A DNA stretch of 64,000 nucleotides from Azospirillum sp. B21 (GCF_008364825.1 NZ_VTTO01000010.1:1-64000); one strand, 5' to 3'. Counted from the first letter of the stretch, positions 27,852 through 37,326 are shown. The notes: generated by a model not told the origin, from the sequence alone. Translations and numbers: made by a program.

Positions 27852-29114
27852 ATGTCCGATGCCATCCTGAACCAAGCCTACGACGTGCAGCGGGTGCGGG
27901 AGGATTTTCCCATCCTCGCCCGCAGCGTCCACGCCAGGAAGGGCAAGCCCGGCAAGCCGCTGGTCTATCTGGACAGCGGGGCGTCCGCCCAGAAGCCGCG
28001 TCAGGTCATCCAGGCCATGACCCGCTTCCTGGAGGAGGATTACTCCAACATCCATCGCGGCGTCCATTTCCTGTCGCAGACCGCGACCGACCAGTTCGAG
28101 GCGGTGCGGGCCAAGGTCGCGCGCTTCCTGAACGCGCCGAACGACCGCTGCATCGTCTTCACCCGCAGCTCGACCGAGGCGATCAACCTCGTCGCCAGCA
28201 GCTATGGCCGGACCTTCCTCAACGAAGGCGACGAGGTCATCCTGTCGATCATGGAGCATCACGCGAACATCGTTCCGTGGCAGCTGCTCCAGGCCGAGAA
28301 GAAGATCGTCATCAAGGTCGTGCCCTGCGACGAGGACGGCGTCCTCGACATGGATGCCTACCGCAACCTGCTGTCCGACCGCACGAAGCTGGTGGCGATC
28401 ACCCACTGCTCCAACGTGCTGGGCACCGTCACCCCGGCCAAGACCATCGCCAAGCTGGCGCATGAGCGCGGCGTACCCGTCCTGTTCGACGGCAGCCAGG
28501 CGGTGGTGCATGGCACGGTGGACGTGCAGGACATCGACGCCGACTTCTACGTCTTCACCGCGCACAAGCTTTACGGCCCGACCGGCCTCGGCGTGCTGTA
28601 CGGCAAGTACGACCTCCTGAAGAAGATGCCCCCCTACCAGGGTGGCGGCGACATGATCGAGAGCGTCAGCTTCGAAGGCACCACTTTCAAGGCGCCGCCG
28701 TCGCGCTTCGAGGCCGGCACCCCGCCGATCACAGAGGTGATCGGGCTGGGCGCCGCCATCGACTATGTCGAGGCTCTCGGCCGCGACGCCATCGCCGCGC
28801 ATGAGCACGACCTGCTGCAATACGCGACGCAGCAGCTGTCGCAGATCGACGGCCTGCGCATCGTCGGCACCGCGCCCGGCAAGGGGCCGATCATCTCCTT
28901 CGCGCTGGAGGGCGTGCACCCGCACGACGTCGGCACCATCGTCGACCAGTATGGCGTCGCCGTGCGCGTCGGCCGCCATTGCGCCGAGCCGCTGGCCGAG
29001 CGCTTTGACGTCGGACCGACCGTCCGTGCCTCTTTCGGCCTGTACAACACCCGGGAGGAGGCCGACGCCCTCGTCCAGTCCCTCCAGGCGGTCAAGGAGT
29101 TCTTCGGAGCATGA
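27852..29114 (+). CDS. sufS: Cysteine desulfurase SufS
   Basis: A 420-residue PLP enzyme that takes sulfur from cysteine for cluster assembly. The PLP Lys is Lys239 in FTAHKLYGPTGLG. The persulfide Cys is Cys377 in RVGRHCAEP, the group II (SufS) type. Its partner is SufU, encoded next; no SufE is present. The ATG at 27852 is 2 bp after the sufD stop. Confidence 0.96.
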   Translation: MSDAILNQAYDVQRVREDFPILARSVHARKGKPGKPLVYLDSGASAQKPRQVIQAMTRFLEEDYSNIHRGVHFLSQTATDQFEAVRAKVARFLNAPNDRCIVFTRSSTEAINLVASSYGRTFLNEGDEVILSIMEHHANIVPWQLLQAEKKIVIKVVPCDEDGVLDMDAYRNLLSDRTKLVAITHCSNVLGTVTPAKTIAKLAHERGVPVLFDGSQAVVHGTVDVQDIDADFYVFTAHKLYGPTGLGVLYGKYDLLKKMPPYQGGGDMIESVSFEGTTFKAPPSRFEAGTPPITEVIGLGAAIDYVEALGRDAIAAHEHDLLQYATQQLSQIDGLRIVGTAPGKGPIISFALEGVHPHDVGTIVDQYGVAVRVGRHCAEPLAERFDVGPTVRASFGLYNTREEADALVQSLQAVKEFFGA

Positions 29115-29578
29115 TGGACGATCTGCGCGAGCTGTATCAGGAAGTGATCCTGGATCACGGCAAGAATCCCCGCAACTTCCGCCATCCCGACGACGCCAAT
29201 CGCGAGGCGAAGGGCGAGAACCCGATGTGCGGCGACCGCTTCATGGTCTATCTGACCCTGAAGGACGGGGTGGTGGACGACGTGGCCTTCCAGGGCCGCG
29301 GCTGCGCCATCTCCACCGCCAGCGCCTCGATGATGACGGAGCTGGTGCGCGGCAAGACGGCGGCGGAGGCGGAGAAACTGTTCCACGCCTTCCACGAGCT
29401 GTGCACCCAGGACGAGCCCGACATCCCCGAGGGTGTCGATGACGAGACCATGGAAAAGCTGATGGTGATGTCCGGCGTGCGCCAGTTCCCGGTGCGGGTG
29501 AAGTGCGCGACGCTGGCCTGGCACGCGATGAACGCAGCTCTCCACGGCGAGGCTGCGGCCTCCAGCGACCAGTTTTGA
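29111..29578 (+). CDS. sufU: SUF system NifU/IscU-like protein SufU
   Basis: A 155-residue IscU-fold protein. Its three Cys motifs are PMCGDR, GRGCAIST and VKCATLAWHA, matching the zinc/Fe-S ligand set, and it carries the extra insertion typical of SufU between the second and third. SufU accepts sulfur from SufS. Its ATG overlaps the sufS stop. Confidence 0.93.
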   Translation: MMDDLRELYQEVILDHGKNPRNFRHPDDANREAKGENPMCGDRFMVYLTLKDGVVDDVAFQGRGCAISTASASMMTELVRGKTAAEAEKLFHAFHELCTQDEPDIPEGVDDETMEKLMVMSGVRQFPVRVKCATLAWHAMNAALHGEAAASSDQF

Positions 29579-29593
29579 CGGAGGGGGATCGAA

Positions 29594-30046
29594 ATGCCCG
29601 ATGAAGCCCTGACGCAGCGCCCGATGGCCCCCAATCCGGCGGAAGCCGAGGCGCAGTTGAAGGCGCAGGCCGCCGCGGAGGCTGACGCCGACTCCAAGGA
29701 GTTCGCCCCGATGCCCAAGCCGCCCGAGGGCTACGACCCGCGGGAGGAGATCATGGATCGCGTCGTGGCGGCCATCAAGACCTGCTATGACCCGGAGATC
29801 CCGGTCGATATCTGGGAACTCGGCCTGATCTACCGTGTGGACATGGATGGCCAGCGCAATGTCGAGATTGATATGACGCTGACCAGCCCCATGTGTCCGG
29901 TGGCCGGCGAACTGCCCGAGCAGGTCCGTCAGGCCGTGCTGGGCGTCGAGGACGTCAACGAGGTCAAGATCGAGCTGGTGTGGGAGCCCCCCTGGCACCA
30001 GGGCATGATGTCCGAGGAAGCCCGCCTGCAACTGGATATGTTCTGA
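29594..30046 (+). CDS. sufT: SUF system protein SufT (DUF59/MIP18 family)
   Basis: A 150-residue protein with an N-terminal Ala/Glu-rich extension (about 1-45). The MIP18 domain (about 50-150) has YDPEIPVDIWELGLIYRV and TLTSPMCPVAGELPEQV, whose Cys is the conserved reactive residue. SufT aids maturation or delivery of Fe-S proteins. It is 15 bp after sufU. Confidence 0.93.
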   Translation: MPDEALTQRPMAPNPAEAEAQLKAQAAAEADADSKEFAPMPKPPEGYDPREEIMDRVVAAIKTCYDPEIPVDIWELGLIYRVDMDGQRNVEIDMTLTSPMCPVAGELPEQVRQAVLGVEDVNEVKIELVWEPPWHQGMMSEEARLQLDMF

Positions 30047-30068
30047 GCAGTATTAGGAGACCGTCACC

Positions 30069-30413
30069 ATGGCCCGTTCCCTGCCCAAGGCGCTCACGAT
30101 CACCGACGCCGCCGCGGAGCGCGTCAAGGCGCTGATGTCCAAGGCCACCGACGACATGGTCGGCCTGCGCATCGGCGTAAAGGCGCGCGGCTGCTCCGGC
30201 CTCAGCTACGACGTTCAGTATGCCAAGGAGAAGATGAAGTTCGACGAGGTGGTGGAGGACAAGGGGGTCACCATCCTGATCGACCCGGCCGCCGTCATGT
30301 TCCTGATCGGCAGCGAGATGGACTATGTCGACGACAAGTTCCAGACCGGCTTCGTCTTCAAGAACCCCAACGAGAAGGGCCGTTGCGGCTGCGGCGAGAG
30401 CTTTCACGTTTGA
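30069..30413 (+). CDS. sufA: A-type Fe-S carrier SufA/IscA (HesB family)
   Basis: A 114-residue HesB/IscA-fold protein with the three conserved Cys: ARGCSGLSY and the C-terminal GRCGCGESF. These carriers accept clusters from the scaffold and pass them to apoproteins. It is last in the suf operon, 22 bp after sufT. It could equally be labelled IscA; the operon position favours SufA. Confidence 0.92.
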   Translation: MARSLPKALTITDAAAERVKALMSKATDDMVGLRIGVKARGCSGLSYDVQYAKEKMKFDEVVEDKGVTILIDPAAVMFLIGSEMDYVDDKFQTGFVFKNPNEKGRCGCGESFHV

Positions 30414-30425
30414 TGTCGGCTGACG

Positions 30426-30453
30426 CCTCCACCGCTGCTCGCGGCGGTGGAGG
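30426..30453 (+). terminator. Stem-loop after the suf operon
   Basis: Ten-base arms CCTCCACCGC (30426-30435) and GCGGTGGAGG (30444-30453) with an 8-base loop. No T-run follows (AAATATCG), so it may protect the 3' end or act as a weak terminator. Confidence 0.5.
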
Positions 30454-30480
30454 AAATATCGTTATAAATCCCGCGTAATT

Positions 30481-30509
30481 TTGACTCATACCCTCACTTG
30501 CGCTATGGT
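30481..30509 (+). promoter_or_regulatory. Sigma-70-like promoter of the orphan gene
   Basis: TTGACT (30481-30486), 17-bp spacer, TATGGT (30504-30509). The predicted transcription start near 30516 gives a short leader of about 27 bases. Confidence 0.6.
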
Positions 30510-30542
30510 GATCGCATCGCCACGCAAAGTCGGGGGTGCGAG

Positions 30543-31376
30543 ATGGTGCAGAGCGTTTACAGCAACGCCTGGGCGGCGCTGACCGGCAAGACCGGTACAA
30601 CCAATGCGTCTCAACTGTTTTCCAACAAGGCAGCGCCCTCCCCTTCGTCGGCCGCACCGGCAACTTCGGCCGGCGATACGGTTTCGGTGAGCAAGCTTGG
30701 CAAGGCGCTGACCGGCATGGCGGCGAAAGCCTTCGAGCATCTCGACGCAGACAGCAAGAAGCAGTTGGAAAGCCTCGTCGAATCCGGCCGCGTGTCGGCG
30801 GATGACGCAGTGAAGGGACTGCGATCCCTGGCGAAGAATGCGCTGTTCAATCGCTTTACAACCGAGAGCGGCCATAGTGCTGAAGAGCAGCAGATGGCTG
30901 AACGCATGAAGGTACTGCGCGAACAGAACGCCGCAGCGGCGAAAGCCGCCGAGAATCCAGACCATCAGGCGGCGCTCGAGGATCTCGACCGATTGGGTGA
31001 AGCCCGGAAAAGCGGATCGGTCAGCCAGGAAGAAGTCAGCGCCATGCACCGCTCGATCTCCGAGCGCCTCAAGGGATTTGGAAAATCGGATAAGCTGCGG
31101 TTCTCCGAAGAAGAGGGCTCTTTGATGGGGGCGGTCTTCACAAGCAAAGCGAATCGCTTCGCCGATCTTGATTTCGGCGAGGACGATCACGAGAACAGCG
31201 CAACGACCAACAAGATCCAGAGCGACGATGAGATGGCGGCCGCCGAACGGCTCTTCTCCGCCGGCTTCAAACTCGAAAACAACGCGATGGCGCGCTTCGC
31301 CGCCGATTACGACATTCCAGGACTGGGCAAGGGCACCATGCCGGCTTGGTTCAGCTTTAAACCGATCAGCCGATAG
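30543..31376 (+). CDS. Unrecognised 277-residue helical protein
   Basis: I do not recognise this protein. After MVQSVYSNAWAALTG and a Ser/Ala/Pro-rich stretch (about 25-45) it is mostly charged helix (about 50-190). It has no signal peptide, TM segment or Cys. The C-terminal part (about 235-277) contains AMARFAADYDIPGLGKGTMP. Base composition is less GC-rich than in the suf genes beside it, which may mean recent acquisition. It has its own promoter, so it is not part of the suf operon. The start at 30543 follows GGGGGTGCGAG. Confidence 0.75.
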   Translation: MVQSVYSNAWAALTGKTGTTNASQLFSNKAAPSPSSAAPATSAGDTVSVSKLGKALTGMAAKAFEHLDADSKKQLESLVESGRVSADDAVKGLRSLAKNALFNRFTTESGHSAEEQQMAERMKVLREQNAAAAKAAENPDHQAALEDLDRLGEARKSGSVSQEEVSAMHRSISERLKGFGKSDKLRFSEEEGSLMGAVFTSKANRFADLDFGEDDHENSATTNKIQSDDEMAAAERLFSAGFKLENNAMARFAADYDIPGLGKGTMPAWFSFKPISR

Positions 31377-31416
31377 GACCCGATGCCGTAATGCCTTGCC
31401 ACTGCCCGCTTCCCCC

Positions 31417-32310
31417 TCACGACATCGGGTTGGGCGGCGGCTTCGGCATTTCCGGCAGCGGGATGAACTCGCCGTCGTCGAGGTCCGGCAGCTTCATCCG
31501 TCCGGCCCGCCAGTCGGCCTTGGCCTGCTCGATCCGCTCCTTCGACGAGGACACGAAGTTCCAGTCGATGAAGCGCCGCCCCAGCGGTTCGCCGCCGATG
31601 GCCATGACGATGGAGTGGGTGGACGCGGTCAGCACAGCCGGATGGCCGGAGCCGAATACGGCCATCCGGCCCGCCTCGAACACCTGCCCCTCGACCTCCA
31701 CCGTTCCCTCCACCACATAGGCTGCCCGTTCCCATCCATTCGCCGGCAGTTCCACCCGCGCGCCGGGGGCGAGATCCCAGTGGATGTAGAACAGCGGTGA
31801 ATGGGTCTTCACCCCCGCCCTGGCCCCGAACGCCTCGCCCGCCACCAGCCGGCCGCGCACGCCGCCCTGCTCGAAGACCGGCAGGTCGCCGGTGCCGTAA
31901 TGGCAGAAGGCGGGGTCGGTCTCCTCATCCGCTTCGGGCAGGGCGACCCAGGCCTGGATGCCGTGCATCCGTCCACCCTCCATCCGGGCGCGCTCGAAAC
32001 GTTCGGAATGGGTGATGCCGCGGCCGGCTGTCATCCAGTTCACCTCGCCCGGCCGGATCGCCTGTTCGGAGCCCACGCTGTCGCGGTGCATGATCTCGCC
32101 CTCGAACAGGTAGGTGACGGTGGACAGCCCGATGTGCGGATGGGGACGGACGTCGACGTCGCGCGGCAGGCCCGGCTGGAAATCGACCGGCCCCATATGA
32201 TCGAAGAAGACGAAGGGGCCGACCATCCGCCGCTGAACGAAGGGCAGCACCCGCCCCACCTCGAATCCGCCCAGGCTCTTTCGGCGTTGATCGATGACCA
32301 GTTCCAGCAT
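31417..32310 (-). CDS. Pirin family protein
   Basis: A 297-residue bicupin. The N-terminal cupin carries the metal motif RPHPHIGLSTVTYLFEG, with MHRDSVG and GRGITHSE completing the His/His/His/Glu iron site. The C-terminal pirin domain ends near residue 290. Some pirins show quercetinase activity, others are transcription cofactors; the role here is not set. An AGGGAATC site precedes the ATG. It is 42 bp downstream of the ABM gene on the same strand. Confidence 0.93.
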   Translation of the reverse strand: MLELVIDQRRKSLGGFEVGRVLPFVQRRMVGPFVFFDHMGPVDFQPGLPRDVDVRPHPHIGLSTVTYLFEGEIMHRDSVGSEQAIRPGEVNWMTAGRGITHSERFERARMEGGRMHGIQAWVALPEADEETDPAFCHYGTGDLPVFEQGGVRGRLVAGEAFGARAGVKTHSPLFYIHWDLAPGARVELPANGWERAAYVVEGTVEVEGQVFEAGRMAVFGSGHPAVLTASTHSIVMAIGGEPLGRRFIDWNFVSSSKERIEQAKADWRAGRMKLPDLDDGEFIPLPEMPKPPPNPMS

Positions 32311-32352
32311 CGGATTCCCTCCCGGCGAATGGTGTGGCGGACCGATATGCGT

Positions 32353-32679
32353 TCAGGCGTCCGGATTGCGCGGCACGGTCTGGATGACTTCGAACCCTTC
32401 GAACTCCGGCGGCCCGACATACAGGGGTTTGCTGGTGCCGGCTTTGCCGTGGGCGGCGCGGAAGGCCTCCGACCGCGTCCAATCCTGGAACGCGGCTTCC
32501 GAGTCCCAGACGGTGTGGGAGGAGTAAAGCCTGTATTCGTCCCGGTCGGGTCCGCGCAGCATGTGGAATTCCACGAATCCCGGAACCTTGTGCAGATGGA
32601 CCTCACGGTTCAGCCAGACCTCTTCGAAATCCTGTTCCGCCCCGTGGCGGACCTTGAAGCGGTTCATCGCGATGAACAT
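32353..32679 (-). CDS. ABM-domain monooxygenase, HmoB/IsdG-like
   Basis: A 108-residue ferredoxin-like-fold protein (MNRFKVRHGAEQDFEEVW, then LYSSHTVWDSEAAFQDWTRS and FRAAHG). This matches the antibiotic-biosynthesis monooxygenase superfamily, close to small heme-degrading enzymes. His in RAAHG is at the place of the heme ligand in IsdG-like members. The start at 32679 has a GGGAAGGG site; an upstream ATG is rejected. It is probably co-transcribed with pirin. Confidence 0.8.
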   Translation of the reverse strand: MFIAMNRFKVRHGAEQDFEEVWLNREVHLHKVPGFVEFHMLRGPDRDEYRLYSSHTVWDSEAAFQDWTRSEAFRAAHGKAGTSKPLYVGPPEFEGFEVIQTVPRNPDA

Positions 32680-32845
32680 GCGGTTTCCCTTCCCGGCATT
32701 GTCGATAAGCACGGCCTTGGCCTCGACCTTGACCAGGATAGAGGTTGGGGCCGCCGCCCGGCAATCAACCCGGCCTGAGGCCGACAGTCTTCCCGAATGC
32801 TTACGATCCGTTAATGCAAAGAAGCTCTAATATGAGAAAAGAAGT

Positions 32846-35800
32846 ATGATGGCTGCCGGCCGGATCGACCGAGCACGCAGCCCCCGGGGGAACGGCATGA
32901 CCGGAACAAGCGTAGCGCAGACGGAGGCGGATAGGGTCCGCTGCAAGCCGCCCGGCACCATTGCGACCATTCTCACCCTGGCCGTTCCCTTCCTGCTGGT
33001 CCTCGAAGCGACGTGGCTGACCGGCCCGGTCGATCTTGCCCATTACCTGCCTCTTCACACCTTCTTCGAGATCTTCGCCATCGCCGTGGCTGCCCTGGTC
33101 TTTGCGATCGGCTGGCATTCCCACACGGACGAAACGCCGCCGGCCCTGCTGGCCCTGTCCACCGGCTTTCTCGGGGTGGCGCTGCTCGATTTCGGGCATT
33201 TGATGTCCTATGCGGGCATGCCCGATTTCCTCACCCCGTCGGGGCCGGAGAAGGCCATCGCCTTCTGGCTCGCCGCCCGTGGGATGGCGGCGGCTGCACT
33301 CCTGCTCGCTGCCGTCCTGCCCTGGCGTCCCGGATCGGCGGCTCTGCGCTATCCGCTGATCGGTGCGGTGCTTGCGATCACCGCTGCCGTCTTCTGGGTC
33401 GTGCTGTGGCATCCCGCTCTGCTGCCGCGCACCTTCATTGCCGGCGAAGGGTTGACGCCGTTCAAGATCGGGTTTGAATACGGGCTGGTCCTGCTCTACG
33501 CCGGCGCCGCCCTGATCTTCCACAGGCGCCGGCGGGAGGCCCGCACGCTGGACGTCCACCGCATGGTGATCGCCGCCATCGCCATCGCGATGAGCGAACT
33601 CTGCTTCACGCTCTACTTCAGCGTCTACGACCTCGCCAACGTGGCCGGTCACATCTACAAGGTCATCGGTTATTGGTGCCTGTACCGGGCCGTGTTCGTC
33701 ACCGCGGTCCATCACCCCTACGAGGCACTGCACCGGTCTGAGCGCGACTTGTGGCGGGAGAAGGAGCGGGCGCGCGTCACCCTGCTGTCGATCGGCGACG
33801 GGCTGATCGCGACGGACACCGCCGGTCGCGTGACCCTGATGAACCCGGTGGCCGAGCGGCTGACCGGTTGGAGCGGCGGCGAGGCGGTCGGCCGTCCGGT
33901 GACCGACGTCTTCGACATCGAGAATGCCGAAACCGGAGAGCGGGTTCCGGTGCCGGTCCAGCAGGTGTTGGAGAATGGCCAGCTGGTCGGGCTCGCCAAC
34001 CATACGGTGCTGGTGGCGCGCGGCGGAGGCCGCAGCCACATCGCCGACATGGCCTCGCCGATCCGCGACCGCGACGGGACGCTGCACGGCGTGGTCATGG
34101 TCTTCCAGGACGTGACCGAAACCTATGCCAGCCGGGAGGCGCTGAAAGACAGCCTGTCGCTCAACACCGGCATTCTGGAAAGCGCGGCCTGCGGCATCAT
34201 TGCCACCACGCTGGACGGCATCATCCGCGTCTTCAACCGCGAAGCGGAGCGGATCTTCGGCTATCCGGCCGACGAGATGGTCGGCACGGCGTCCCTGCCG
34301 CGTCTTTACGATGGGGAGGAGCTTCGCGCCCATGCCGACCGGATTGCCGCGGAGCTAGGGCGCGCGGCACCTGCGGGCTTCGAAGTGCTGGTCGCCCGCA
34401 CCCGCGACGGCGGCCTGCCCGATTCCGGCGAATGGACCGGACTGCGGAAGGACGGCGACCGCGTCGCCCTTTCCGCCGCCACCAGCGTTCTGCGCGACAG
34501 CGGTGGGGCGGTGCGGGGCTATCTGACCGTGGTGATGGACGTCACCGAGAGGAAGCGGGCGGAACGGCAGATCGAAAGCCTCGCCTACTACGACCCGCTG
34601 ACCAACCTGCCAAATCGCCGCCTGCTCCTGGAACAGCTGGACAGCCAGCTGCGCACGGCACGGCAGAACGGACGGTGCGGCGCCTTGATGTTCCTCGACC
34701 TCGACGACTTCAAGGGGCTGAACGACGCCCGCGGCCATGTCGCCGGCGATACGCTGCTGCGCGAACTGGCGGCCCGGCTGAACGCCACCCTGCGCCGGGA
34801 CGATCTGGTCAGCCGCCTGAGCGGAGACGAGTTCGTCATCCTGCTGCCCGACCTGGGCGAGAGGCCGGAGGAAGCCTCAGAGGTTGCGTGGCGTGTGGCG
34901 GAGAAGCTACGGCTGGCCGTTGCCCAGCCCTTCCGCCTGGACCGTTATGAACACAGCATCTTCGCCAGTATCGGCCTGACCGTCTTCCCCAAGACGGCGG
35001 AGGAAACGGTGGAGGACCTGCTGAAACAGGCCGACACCGCCATGTATGCCGCCAAGGACGGCGGACGGAACACCATTCGCGATTATGACCCGGCGATGCT
35101 GGTGGACGCCCAGGCTCGCCTGGCGCTGCAGCAGGATCTGCGCAAGGCGGTGGATGCCGGAGAGTTCACGCTGTTCCTGCAGCCGCAGACCAGCGCCGAC
35201 GGCACCCTGGTCGCGGCCGAGGCGCTGATCCGCTGGCAGCATCCGCAGCGCGGCTTCGTGGCGCCCGGTGCCTTCATCGCGGTGGCCGAGGAATCGGGCC
35301 TGATCCTGCCGCTGGGCGACTGGATCCTGATGGAAGCCTGTCATGTCCTGCGCCGTCTGGCCGATGCCGGCAGCGACTGCCACCTGTCCGTCAACATCAG
35401 CCCGCGCCAGTTCCGCCAGAAGAATTTCTGTGCCGGCGTGATCGCCGCGGTCCGCGCCAGCCGCATCGACCCGCGCCTGCTGACGCTGGAGATCACCGAA
35501 GGAATCGCCATCGGCGACTGCGCCGACACGGTCGCCAAGATGTCGGAACTGGCGGCGGTCGGGATATCCTTCTCGCTGGACGATTTCGGCACCGGCTTCT
35601 CGTCGCTGTCCTACCTGAAACAGCTGCCGGTGGGAGAGCTGAAGATCGACCGTTCCTTCGTCCAGGATGTGGACCGCAACAGCCACAACGCCGTGCTGGT
35701 GGAAACCATGCTGTCGATCGCCAGCCGGCTTGGATTGAAGGCGGTGGCGGAGGGGGTGGAAACCGCGGCGGAGCGGGATTTCCTGCGCGACCACGGCTGC

Positions 35801-35911
35801 GCGATCTTCCAGGGCTACTATTTCGACCGGCCGATGCCCGTCGACGACTTCATGCGCAAATACGTGGTCCCGGCAGAGCGGACAATCATCGAGGAGCCGG
35901 CGCTCGCCTGA
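32846..35911 (+). CDS. MASE3-PAS-PAS-GGDEF-EAL c-di-GMP enzyme
   Basis: A 1021-residue membrane protein. Seven to eight TM helices form a MASE3 sensor (about 35-275). A PAS domain (about 310-430), a second PAS (about 440-570), GGDEF (about 585-745) and EAL (about 755-1010) follow. The cyclase motif is SGDEF, with an intact inhibitory RxxD site (RRDD) five residues before it. The EAL domain keeps EALIRW, NISPRQF, LEITEG, DDFGTGFSS, KIDRSFV, EGVET and QGYYF, so both activities look possible. An alternative start at 32897 has a GGGGGA site. Confidence 0.93.
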   Translation: MMAAGRIDRARSPRGNGMTGTSVAQTEADRVRCKPPGTIATILTLAVPFLLVLEATWLTGPVDLAHYLPLHTFFEIFAIAVAALVFAIGWHSHTDETPPALLALSTGFLGVALLDFGHLMSYAGMPDFLTPSGPEKAIAFWLAARGMAAAALLLAAVLPWRPGSAALRYPLIGAVLAITAAVFWVVLWHPALLPRTFIAGEGLTPFKIGFEYGLVLLYAGAALIFHRRRREARTLDVHRMVIAAIAIAMSELCFTLYFSVYDLANVAGHIYKVIGYWCLYRAVFVTAVHHPYEALHRSERDLWREKERARVTLLSIGDGLIATDTAGRVTLMNPVAERLTGWSGGEAVGRPVTDVFDIENAETGERVPVPVQQVLENGQLVGLANHTVLVARGGGRSHIADMASPIRDRDGTLHGVVMVFQDVTETYASREALKDSLSLNTGILESAACGIIATTLDGIIRVFNREAERIFGYPADEMVGTASLPRLYDGEELRAHADRIAAELGRAAPAGFEVLVARTRDGGLPDSGEWTGLRKDGDRVALSAATSVLRDSGGAVRGYLTVVMDVTERKRAERQIESLAYYDPLTNLPNRRLLLEQLDSQLRTARQNGRCGALMFLDLDDFKGLNDARGHVAGDTLLRELAARLNATLRRDDLVSRLSGDEFVILLPDLGERPEEASEVAWRVAEKLRLAVAQPFRLDRYEHSIFASIGLTVFPKTAEETVEDLLKQADTAMYAAKDGGRNTIRDYDPAMLVDAQARLALQQDLRKAVDAGEFTLFLQPQTSADGTLVAAEALIRWQHPQRGFVAPGAFIAVAEESGLILPLGDWILMEACHVLRRLADAGSDCHLSVNISPRQFRQKNFCAGVIAAVRASRIDPRLLTLEITEGIAIGDCADTVAKMSELAAVGISFSLDDFGTGFSSLSYLKQLPVGELKIDRSFVQDVDRNSHNAVLVETMLSIASRLGLKAVAEGVETAAERDFLRDHGCAIFQGYYFDRPMPVDDFMRKYVVPAERTIIEEPALA

Positions 35912-35931
35912 ATCCATGACGCGTGAACCGG

Positions 35932-35960
35932 CGGGGGGAAGCCACTTCAGCCTCCCCCCG
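35932..35960. terminator. Stem-loop between convergent genes
   Basis: Arms CGGGGGGA (35932-35939) and TCCCCCCG (35953-35960) with a 13-base loop. It lies between the ends of the GGDEF-EAL gene and the binding-protein gene; no long T-run. Confidence 0.55.
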
Positions 35961-35974
35961 AACCGGCATCCCGG

Positions 35975-37084
35975 TTACTTCTGGGCGATCATCTTGGGCT
36001 GGCCGTTGCTCCACTCATACATCACGTAGTTCGGCTTGGTGATGTCGCCCTTCTTGTCGAACTCGACCGGGCCGACGACGGTGTCGTAGCTGCCGGAATG
36101 CAGCGCGGTCGACAGCTTCTTCCCGTCGGGGCTGCCGGCCTTCTGCAGGCCCTGCGCGATCACCTGCACCGCGGCGTAGCTGTAGAAGGCGAAGTTGCCC
36201 GGTTCCGGCAGGCCGGCCGCCTTGAAGGAGGCGATCAGTTCCTGCGCCTTGGGATCGCTGGCGGCCGACGGGCTGTCGGTGTACAGCGTGCCCTCGCCCG
36301 CCTGACCGGTGATCGACCAGTATTCCTGGTTGTTCAGGCCGTCGCCGGCGATGAACTGCGGCTTCAGCCCCTGCTCCTGCGCCTGACGAACGATCAGCCC
36401 CAGTTCCGGGTGGTAGCCGCCGTAATAGACGGCGTCGATCTTCTTGTCCTTCAGGCTGGTGATCAGCGCCGAGAAGTCGCGCTCGCCGGCCGTGACGGAA
36501 CCGCGGTAGGCGACCTTGCCGCCGGACTTCTCCAGCGTCTCGACCACGACGTCGGCCAGCCCCTTGCCGTAGGCCTGCTTGTCGTCGAGCACCGCGACGT
36601 TCTTGCCCTTGAAGGTCTCGGCCAGATACTTGCCGGCGACCACGCCCTGCTGGTCGTCGCGACCGCAGACGCGGAAGATGTTCGGGTGGCCCTTGGAGGT
36701 CAGCAGCGGGTTGGTGGCGGTCGGGGTGACCATCACCACGCCTTCCTCCTGGTAGACGTCGGCCGCCGGGATGCTGGCACCGGAGCACAGATGGCCGACC
36801 ACCGCCGCGACCTGATCGCGGACGAACTGGTTGGCGACCGCCACCGCCTGGCGCGGGTCGCAGGCATCGTCACCCACCTTCAGCACCAGCTTCTGGCCCA
36901 GCACGCCGCCCTTGGCGTTGATGTCCGCGACCGCCTGCTTGGCGCCGTACACCGACTGCTCGCCCAGCGCCGCCACCGGACCGGTGGTCGCCGTGCCGAG
37001 TCCGATGACGATGTCCGCCTGCGCCGTGCCGAAGCCGGCCAGCAGTGCCGTCGCGCTGACGAAGGAAAGGACGGTGAGACGCAT
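35975..37084 (-). CDS. Branched-chain amino-acid-type ABC substrate-binding protein
   Basis: A 369-residue periplasmic protein. The signal peptide spans about 1-23 (ending TAQA). The mature N-terminus DIVIGLGTATTGPVAALGEQ and the motifs GHLCSGASIPAADVYQ and TPTATNPLLTSKG are typical of LivJ/LivK. A Cys pair (DACDP and HLCSG) is likely a disulfide. No permease or ATPase gene is adjacent, so it is an orphan binding protein. The ATG at 37084 has an AGGAG site. It is divergent from the IclR regulator gene. Confidence 0.92.
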   Translation of the reverse strand: MRLTVLSFVSATALLAGFGTAQADIVIGLGTATTGPVAALGEQSVYGAKQAVADINAKGGVLGQKLVLKVGDDACDPRQAVAVANQFVRDQVAAVVGHLCSGASIPAADVYQEEGVVMVTPTATNPLLTSKGHPNIFRVCGRDDQQGVVAGKYLAETFKGKNVAVLDDKQAYGKGLADVVVETLEKSGGKVAYRGSVTAGERDFSALITSLKDKKIDAVYYGGYHPELGLIVRQAQEQGLKPQFIAGDGLNNQEYWSITGQAGEGTLYTDSPSAASDPKAQELIASFKAAGLPEPGNFAFYSYAAVQVIAQGLQKAGSPDGKKLSTALHSGSYDTVVGPVEFDKKGDITKPNYVMYEWSNGQPKMIAQK

Positions 37085-37245
37085 TTTATTTCTCCTGGGA
37101 TGACCATTTTGCGCCGGTCCACAACCGACGGCCCCGGCACATTCCCATTTCTGACCCATGCGACAGGATTTTGAAAGCGCGATCATGGGTGTCGCAGCGC
37201 TTCGATCGCCCCCGCGACCGTTCGTCGCCCTCCGCAAAATGTCCC

Positions 37246-37299
37246 ACTATTTGGAAACATACGAAACTATTTGACACACTTCGAGACATACGCGAGCAT
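37246..37299 (+). promoter_or_regulatory. Direct repeats and -35-like box upstream of the IclR gene
   Basis: ACTATTTG occurs at 37246-37253 and again at 37266-37273 (20 bp apart, two helical turns). ACATACG occurs at 37257-37263 and 37286-37292. A perfect TTGACA lies at 37271-37276, but the matching -10 is poor. The region separates two divergent genes and could bind the IclR regulator. Confidence 0.4.
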
Positions 37300-37326
37300 T
37301 CGAAAAACAACGGTAACAAACAAATC

